This document shows positions 55,101-64,000 of a stretch of 64,000 bases of DNA, one piece after another. Source of the DNA: Psettodes erumei (lineage: Eukaryota > Chordata > Actinopteri > Pleuronectiformes > Psettodidae); assembly GCA_016785225.1 (NCBI GenBank), contig JAFBJZ010000665.1, positions 558,001 through 622,000 of the forward strand, in the 5' to 3' direction. The notes beneath the pieces were generated by a model, which saw only the letters and a program-made list of their open reading frames with translations, had not been told where the DNA came from and did not search any database. Position numbers and translations under genes: made by a program. Within the stretch, counting starts at the first letter, position 1. Each line of letters starts with the position of its first letter.

Positions 55101-58100
55101 GTTTGTATGTCGAGTCTGAATAATGCTACACAAAGCACAACACGCTAATGAGGACGCTGAAACCTCTCCACATAACAGATTGTTCTTGACAATATAGTGT
55201 ATAACTGGCTCATTAAGACAAGGGCAATTTACTGTGTTATCAGCTACTGCAAGCTTCATCGAGCTTAAAATAGCACATTAACTACGTCAGCAAAGTGACA
55301 CACTTTGATAGATGTCTAAAATGAGAGCGAACGGAAACCCGGCGGGGGTGTGTGCGCTGAAAACTCTGTCATGCAAACAAGATATGAGTTGATTTTGTGA
55401 ATTCATTAATCCATATCAGGACAGACTCCTGCACCCTGACCGGGCCCCAGGAACACGCCACAGATTATACAATACATGCTTGTGGTGTAAAAAGCGTCGT
55501 TGAACTTTAGTGGTGGAGGATGATGAACGGCTGACTCTACGCTAACCAACACCCGTGTATGGGAGCACACCCCCCTAAATATGTGTGCAACAACTCTGAG
55601 CGATCAAGCCGGGGCCATCAGCTCTTTCTGCATCTTTTCTGCAACACATCTTGGGGATTATGACCGCAACTGTGCAGCGTGGAGTTCGAGAGAGCTGACA
55701 TTACCAGACCATCACCTCTCTCCGGCATGGGCGACATTAGCAACCAAAGGCTGAGCTACCGGTGGTTGAGTGGCATTGTGGTGTTTGTAAGGAACACGTA
55801 CCCTCACTGGTCACTTCAATGGGTCCACATGGAGTCTGCAGTGCTGTGATGCTGGGCTGCATCAAGTAGAATGAGGAGCTTTCTGAAAGCGTCAACACAA
55901 ACTGAAACATTAGAAACTTGGCAGAAGTGGAATTTTAAAATCCAGCACACCTGGTCGTGCTGGAGTTTTGACAGGTGTTTAAAAAGAGCAACACTATCAG
56001 TCATTGGATTTATGGACTGTATTCTGAACAGTAGTTAGTACAGAGACAACCAGTCTCATCAGTGTTCTGACACCATGTACATGTTATTACATCCACCAAG
56101 GAGGTAATGTAATTTAAAAAAACAAACAAACAAATAATGGACAAATGCGTAAAGACTTGAAATAAATGGGGCTACATGGGGCACATGCCACATGTGCTTA
56201 AACTGCAGCTTAAGCACAAGACACTGCTCTGGATTTGTGGAAACATTCAACCCTGGTGGAGATGGAGATGGAGGTCCATGCTCTCGGAGTGCAGAAATGC
56301 ATCACCCGAAGCGAGGAGAAGTCGAGAAGGAAAAATCGTTCCAATGCCTCTCTCCTTGTCATTTTCTGGCTGCAGATGAACAAAGTTTCCCAGCGCCGCG
56401 TTAAGGAGATTAATCTCATGGTTAGTCCAATAAATGAAATGTCAGACATCAAGTGCACATGCTGCCGCACTACAATGAGTGATTTGTTTGATGAGGGAGA
56501 TCAAACCAGAGGGTACCACGAAGCAGAGCTGGTGACATTGCTAAATGAATTATATTTCTGCGTGCGAATATATTTGGACAAGTTAATCATGCAAACATCA
56601 ATTAGAGCTTGAAACAACCATCAGTGCAGGTCAGGTTTCATCAGGTGGACGTTTGGCACGGCATGAAGACGTGTACAGCCGTGGTGACAGCGAAACAGTT
56701 GGAAAAGCACCCGCCTCATTTGGAACAAAGGATGTGACTGCATGTGCAGTGTTTGCTTTCCCGGTCCCCAAGCCAACCAGAGTGCTATTTCATAAATGGA
56801 GCTATGAAAAGAAGGGCTCACCGTGAGAAGCCTGTCTTAAATTAGTCCAACACACTGATCCTGACGACATTCCTCTTGATCTACTGATTATTTCTTTGTG
56901 CTGGGCAATATGTTTCACAGCTTAGATGACGCTCATCATTATTCCACAGCATGAATGTGACACAGTATGGTAATTTGGAGCAGCCATGACAAAACGGGGA
57001 GCTCCAACCTAAAAGAAGGGCTGCTTCTGTTGCATAGACGTGGGTTGGCCCGACTCAGACCACAAACTTGTGCTTTGCAAATTTGACACAGATCAGTCAC
57101 CAAGATCGGACAGAACCGCTAACCTCTTTTACTTGTCGAGTAATTCAAAATGTAATGTGAAATATGCCTGTCCGCGTGGTCGTTTAATTCTAACAGTTCT
57201 GTTCATGCATACATTAGTTCCTCTCAGCTCTGAGGTGCTTTATTTTAGCTCATCGTTTTGATCTTCTGGCTAAAATATCAAGATAAACTAAGACAGGAAC
57301 TCGTCTGCATCAGTGCAGACTCTCGTGGGCCCTCACTTCATTTTGTGACACTGGGCATTCCAATCAACAGGAACGTTTAGCTATTAAAAGTCATCATCCG
57401 TCTGTACATCCTTGAAACCATTCGACTTTGGGATTACTCCATCGTGTTGCCGCAGATTTGCTCTTACAAAGCTGCACTGCAGTACTATAGGGATCGCTCT
57501 TTGATGAAGTGCTTCAAGTTAATTCCAAATTAACTCCACAAGTGCCAGTTTCGAGCAGCGCGTACAACTGCTTGCAGACAAAAAGCTTTTTCATTCATAA
57601 TGCAGAGCTTGAGGTGAACCAGAAACAATGCATTCTGATTTAGCAATTAAGGTTTTTTTCCCTCCTTCTCCCCCTTAGACTACAATTAACAATAATAATT
57701 AATAAATAATTAGTCACGGCTTTCAAATTAGAGCGTGTCTTCCAGCTAGGAACCGGATTAAAATTTCATTTTAAAAGGAGCAGCAGCTTCAAAAGTTTGA
57801 GAGCTGCAGTTCTAACCGCAGTTCCCTAAAGACCTCCAAATGTGCTGCCTGCAGGCTAAGTGGCCATCCTTAAAGTCAGACCCCAAGGAGCCGTCCTGTT
57901 TCAAAGATCTCATCCAAAAGTGGCACAGACAGCACCCAAAGGGGCAAAAAGGGATTTGTTGTCATTTTGGAGCAGCTAAGAGTCAGCCTTCAAGCAAAAG
58001 AGAAAAGGCTGTAAGTCTGAACAGCTGCCAGAGGGTGAAGTTGGCCTCCATCAGCCCGCACGCTGGGCTGTGCAGCAGCGGAGGCCTGTGACAGCAGCGC

Positions 58101-61100
58101 AGTAGATCTTACAGGAGCTGCCACAGAATAACAGCAGGGAGGGGGACTGGTGCGCCGTCAAAGACGAATGGACCCAAAGGCCCGGTGTGGCAAGAAGGTC
58201 CTCCAAGCTCCATTATTGCTTCTTAATATGCAGACAGAAAAACTGCAGGCTACTGCGGCATGTGGTATCAGCCGGGAATAGCGGACACAAAAGTCGTTGC
58301 AGTCAACGGGGCCCGCGAGGGGAAGGGCCAGGAGGGACGGCGGCCCCATGCTAATGCAACTGCCAGCCCCCACGGGCCTGCACAAATGAGTGCCCTTTTA
58401 AAACGTCTGATATAAATTCAAAGCTTGGCAGCACCTTTGAGGTGCTGGCTGTGGAAAACAGGCCACTTTTCACTGAGCCCACTGCTCAAAACAACACTTC
58501 CTTCCTTCACCCAATAAAATGTCCAATACTAATCTACACTACTGCCATATAATTACCAGAGGACAGTTATTCCCCACAAAATGATGATTCAGTTCTTCTC
58601 TTTTTTAAATTCATAGTTTAAGGAGCCAAATGACAACAATAAAAAAGGGGAGAAAACATAACAATCAGAATACTGTTAGGGGAAATTATCGATTCCACTG
58701 AAGGAAACAAAAATCCATGTCATTATCTATCATTACACACTGAAGTTGACCAATACAGTGTATGATCATTGTCTATTCTCATTATGGTAAAATCTCAGTT
58801 AGTCATGGATGGCTGCAGCACTGTCATTGTCAAGGAAATGTCCAGGAAGTCCTTGAGGCAGTTCTCAGGGGTAAAGCCGTTTGTATTGTTTCCACTTTAT
58901 TAGTATTTTCCCCTTGGCTGCCGTCGTGATGATGTGGAGTACTATTTTCAAACGTATGGTGTTGTGTGTACCCACTGCTCAGGTCCCAGGGCTCATACTG
59001 AGGGTCCATGTGGAACGTCTCTGCTCTGGAATTCAGCACACTTCAACGATCTGTGAGGTGAAGTGGAAGTTTGTGTTTTCTATTTCACCGTGCAACACGG
59101 GAGAGCGTTGTAAGGTACGGTATTAGATAGATTGCTTGTCTGGTACAGTACTGCTATGAATGAAAGACCAAACCACCCATCCCTCGCAGGCACAGGAAAC
59201 AGCACCTCGTCTGTTCATTCTCCACCCACAGCAGCAGTTCAGGGTTCTCAACACTGACGCAGATGTTGCAATACGTCGCCGCTGTTAGTCGGCGTGTATG
59301 TGTATGAAATATGACGATTTTATCCACAGTGAACCCCCAGGACAGGGTCCTGAACAAATTTCCTTGTGGATACCAACACAAGTTTTCTTCAGCGGGACGT
59401 TCTGAGTGTCCCTCCAGCACCATCTTCAGGTCCAACGATCAGCTCTGCACATATAAAATATCCAACACGTGTTTAGGCTGCTCCCTGAAATTTATGATAT
59501 CTGTGATCTGAAGATGATAAATCCTGATGTGCATAGAAACGTAGCGTCCAGACGAGCCACTTCCTAACAAATATATATGAGGTGTTGAGCAGACATACTA
59601 ACAAATCTGAGCTGACTGTACTGAATCAATAAAGAAAGAGCCATAAATGGGATACATGTTGCAAAGAAGTAATACTGAGCTCCCAACCTTCCAATCATCA
59701 ATCACTGTAACCAAGTGAACAAGCAACAGACTGGATGCTGAAGTGAAGACAGTCAGAAGCAGCTCTCGGTGACACAGCAGTATAAACGGTGACGAGTACA
59801 CGTCTGAGAGGCGGCCACTGCCTAAGCAGCCGCGGTCGATGTCTGAAAGGAAGCGAACAAAAAGATTTGAATCAGCAAAGTGGTTTGTAATTTACACCTC
59901 CAATGCATCCAGTACATGCCCTGAAATTGTGCTGAGCACAGCCCTATCAATTACGCCGACGTCTTAGTCATTTAAAGAATAACGTCGCCCAGTACAATAC
60001 TCTGGCTCGCCGTGGCGACGAGCTGCGATGGCATGCTGTTTGCACAACCCGCGCGGCTGCGGCACGTTCCCACTCTCAGCGGAAATAACGAACATTTGAT
60101 TTTAAAAAATCTCAAAACATGCTGAAAAAAGTTATTTCCGCTTGGCTGGGGAGGAAAAGTTTGCCAATAAAAGCAAAATGCGACAAAGTGCAATGGAAAC
60201 AGACAAGTGAATAAAAGATGACATACATGAAATTTGGGACTTCAACGTCCACTGAAGCTTTCGCTCCTCTGAAGAGACGACAAACACCCGCCGCCTTCCT
60301 CAAATGAATAAATGAAATGAAGAGAAATGCCATGTTACCGTCACATTATGCTCCACGAAGCTTGTCGCCATTTGAGCTCTGAGTGGAGTCATCTCAGTGA
60401 GACGTCTCATCAAGGCCTCACGGCGTTCCCAGTGGAAACTGGATGAGAACGTGCGAGCGACGTGCATTTTCTTGTTGCAGATATTCTCGTTCGCTTTCTC
60501 CACATTTGCCTGGACACCTGCTTTCCCGTCTGTTTCCCTCCTTCCGAGATCTGGTGTCGGATGATCTAATTTGTGTTGCACTTCTGATAATAATAATAAT
60601 CATAAGAAGAATAAAAAGCAACTCCAATAAGGCTGTAAGAAAAGCCAAACCAAATTCACGTTGTCAAGCGTGATGAACACTGCAGGACTGGAGGTGCTTC
60701 TTTGCAATTAAATCCGATTTTTAGATCCACAATTTAATGTGTTCTGACAAACGATGTGTTTGACGATGTGTGTAAAAGATGTGTTCACAGTTTCTTCCGC
60801 TCAGACCTTTTGATCCATCTTAACATCTGAAGTAAAACACCTTATTTCTATGAAGGACTGAGCGCAGTTTGATTATAGCTGAGTTGTGAATAATGAGGTT
60901 TGTAATCAGATTTAATCTTCAGCTGTCTTTAACGACACCCTCTCATCTATTACACAACCTGAAAACTCTCTCGTCTGGCCTGTAGTGATTGCAGCCAGCC
61001 AGCGTCGTGACACACTAATTAGAACAAGTGTGGAAGCTTGAGTGAAGCTTAACAAGCTAATGTTATATAAGGGGGGGTGTTCCAGAGTTGACACTGCAGA

Positions 61101-64000
61101 GCTTTTGCAATTCCATGTGAACTGTAAACCAGGCAGTACAGTCTGGTGGATCAGATCTATCTGAATGTGTTTGAGAGACAGAGTGTGCGACTGTGTATTA
61201 ACAAGTGTTGATGACTGTCTCCTACTACTGACGTGGTTTTATAGGAGGAAACGTCAGTCTGGACGTTATTCAGATACCTGCTGATTTTCTTGCACGAGCT
61301 GCAGAAGACGTTCCCTGAAGTAACAGCGTTTCTGTGCAAATTGTTTGGCTTTTCTTCGAATTCAAAGTGCCCAATTAGAGGGGAATTATGAGGGAGTGGA
61401 GAAGATTTTCAGTTTCGTCTCAGATTTTGTTTACTCGCTAATGAGGAAAGCGGACCACTAAGAGGGGATTTATCCATTGTCCAAGTGCCTTTTCTTCTGC
61501 GCATTTATGCTGCAGAAGCACTGCAGGAGGGTGTTGGGCTTTTTTTTTTTTTTGCAGATAACGTCATGTGAACAGACGCATTTTAACACAAGATTTCAGA
61601 TTCCTGTCTTAACAACAAAGAGACTGCTGAGTGCATCCCTTTGTGCCGTGGGTGAAGCATACAGTGAGTCCTATTTTCAGCGCAACACAGTAGGCAGACA
61701 GTCGGAATGAATCAGGCTCCTGATTGACTTTCACAGAGCGCTGTATTGATTTTACACAGATGTGGGGTTTTTCTCTTCTTCTTCTTTTATCACCGTGTGC
61801 TTGTCAGCTGGATTTACAGTGAGATTTACTGGAAGCTGCCTCTCCTGAGAGCACAGGAAGCGATTTCGACACCGTAATCACAGGCGCCGCTAATTATGTG
61901 GAGTTGGTTCCCCCACCCATCCTCTACTCCCAACAAGATAGCGTGGGGAGAAAGCCTCCTCCGCTCGCACGAGGCGCTATCTGAAGCCGGACGGGAGAGA
62001 GCGGGACAAGGAATAATGGCACCTGTCACACGGCCTGAAACGAGGCGCACGGCAAAATCAGAAAGCGTATGGCAGAAATACAGTTTTAATAAACTCCCCT
62101 TCCCATATAATCAGATGTGTTTTATTAAATACCACCTGAGACCCATTTTAGTTATTTACAGCAGGGGGGGGAGACGACATTAAAACAGAATTGGGTTTGC
62201 CTGCCTGACCGAGATGACTGCGGGCCGATGGAGATTGCTGTCTGAGAGCCCATCCATTAGTCGGCGTTTAGTTCGGCCCGACAACAACCCCTCATTAGAG
62301 GATAGGTTTTCAAAATTGAATGCGTGCTGGAAGAAAAAAAAAGGGGGCTCCCTTCTGCTGCCCTATCTCGTGATTCTTATCGTGGAGCAGAGAGATACGG
62401 AGCACAGCTTTTCCAGGGGAATGGAACTTGCAGCTAATCCATTTAATTTGCTCCTAATGCACATAATGACCAGCGCACTTATGCTTTCACTGGCACAGAG
62501 CATCGCTGATGGACCTCTTCCATGACGACGGACAAATAATGATCCTTTTTTTTTTCCTCGAGCCACAGATTTCACCGTCCATCTGTAGGAAAGAGATGGA
62601 CTGAAGTGTCACTCCTCTCTTCTGAGACATCTGCTTTCTTCTCTTCATATGTTACATTTTCATATAAATGTCATATAACTGCCTGGGCTTCCTGTAAGCA
62701 AGATAAACCCGCCTGAAGCTGTGACATTTGCAAGTGCTGAGATTGTATTAAAAAATAAATAAATCTTGCATTATGTGTTTTGGCTATGAAATGGGAGAAA
62801 ATGTTGAAAAACGTACCATCACACCGGGTCATAAATGTGATGTCATCAAATAAGGCATTTGATACCTTACTCTCCGACCAACACCGAAAGATCTTCAATT
62901 TACAATAATATAAAAAGTAAAAGTAAAAGTAAAAAAAAAGACTCAAAATGGTTTATCGAGTGAGCAATCAATCAGTGTGTAGACACACACAGACAGAAGG
63001 TGTATGTGTGGAGAAAAAAATGGAATCAGTGAAATTCACACATTAATCTCACATGAGCCTGTGTGCCGGTGCCTCGTGGGGATTTTTCCATTTGTGTTTA
63101 CGACGACAACAACAGCGCTTTGATATATCACAACCTAATCACAACTATGTGCCAGCAAATCAGTTCCATCAAATATTCCAGCATGTGCAAATCAGCAAAT
63201 GTTGTGCGATTTGCAAAAAAACAACAAAAAAAAGCCTCGAAAACTGTATCAAACACACGGCGCTCAAGTGAAATGTATTTCGGCTACATTTGAGAAAAGG
63301 TCATGATGTGTTATTGAAAGAAAAAACACGGTAAGAAAAAATAGCAGACAAATAATCAGAGGACTGAAATCCCTTAAGCCTTACGTAACCATCATTAAAA
63401 CATAACAGAGCCCGGGGTAGCATCAGCAAGCTGACCTTGGCCACAGATGTTTCTGCCACACACAAGAACACAGTACAGTTATCAATGTGTTCAGCGGCTA
63501 CTACTCCAGCTGAAATGGCGTGAGGGCGACCTGTTTCTCCCTGTCTCACATGTGTTAGGGCTTTTTAGTTCCCAGAAACCTCTGCAAGGCTGCTGATCTC
63601 CGCAAAGAATGAAGGGGGCGCAATGAAGCCGCAGACCGGCCGCCATTAAACGGTAGCGGGCCGCCTTCTGCGCTCGCCGCCGTGTAAATAAGATGATGTG
63701 CACCGGACGACGGTAGGACGCCTCGAAAACGCGACTCCGTTTGCCATTTCTTCGCGGAACGATAGAAATTCCTCACACACATTTGAAGATCATAACACAA
63801 ACGACTGTCTGTTTTACCCCCCGGAACTACAGTTTCACAGATGCTCTTCTTCATTATAATTCTGACTGTGGGCCTGGCATAATTCAGCAATTATGAACAT
63901 TTAAATGAGTAAGAGCCTTTTATCGCCTCAAGTGTCACTGTTTCATTAGCATTTGCTGCTCTGCCATCGCAAATTGAGCCTGGAAGGCTCGTCATCAAAA
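52166..64000. other. Gene-free, repeat-poor region (possible regulatory desert)
   Basis: No gene, RNA gene or transposon was recognised in nearly 12 kb. Several stretches look single-copy and rich in TAATTA/ATTAGC homeodomain-type sites (about 54700-54860, 57620-57780, 61340-61470, 63860-64000). This composition is common for conserved non-coding blocks around developmental genes. The open frames here (for example 56235-56612, 125 codons) show no domain. A neighbouring gene may lie beyond 64 kb. Confidence 0.35.

Noticed and set aside
56235..56612. 125-codon plus-strand open frame
   Set aside because: No recognisable family, polar random-like composition, no supporting neighbours.

Overview
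The window is vertebrate nuclear DNA, most likely from a ray-finned (spiny-rayed teleost) fish. The evidence is widely spaced exons with GT-AG introns, orthologues of vertebrate genes, a Tc1/mariner element with long inverted repeats, L1- and L2-type LINE remnants, a tRNA-derived SINE and many GT, CA, GA and AAT microsatellites. No prokaryotic features were found (no operons, CRISPR array, rRNA or tRNA genes).

Three protein genes are supported. (1) On the minus strand at the left edge, the first two coding exons of micu2, a regulator of the mitochondrial calcium uniporter, run off the window; a GC-rich promoter lies to their right. (2) Also on the minus strand, 19 coding exons between 30859 and 9793 join in perfect phase into a 1550-residue beta-IV spectrin (sptbn4). 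It has the C-terminal spectrin repeats, the partial tetramerisation repeat, the beta-IV-specific linker with ERQ-S-like motifs and the RPRARDRPKPRRRPRP block, and a PH domain. It begins in the manner of the short Sigma-6 isoform. No actin-binding domain or N-terminal repeats are seen anywhere upstream in the window. (3) On the plus strand, the intronless gene bhlha9 (44000-44872) encodes a class A bHLH limb/fin transcription factor.

Layout: 1-1030 micu2 5' end; 1.1-9.8 kb intergenic, with an L1 ORF1 remnant and a 1.1-kb AT-rich tandem array; 9.8-30.9 kb sptbn4, with a 9.2-kb intron (21.5-30.7 kb) holding SINE and LINE tails; 30.9-44 kb sptbn4/bhlha9 divergent intergenic region, with a dead 1502-bp Tc1 element nested in an older repeat and a second Tc1 remnant; 44-45.4 kb bhlha9; 45.4-64 kb a gene-free, repeat-poor stretch that may be a regulatory desert.

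The three genes do not form a pathway: one is mitochondrial, one a neuronal membrane-skeleton protein, one a developmental transcription factor. The most notable finding is the sptbn4 copy. It is apparently Sigma-6-only here, carries a 36-bp coding minisatellite giving repeated GYLAQQPNMGSS units in the beta-IV-specific linker, has a Ser-Glu-Arg/Lys-rich tail, and uses two GC-AG introns. All gene identities come from remembered family sequences, not from a database search.
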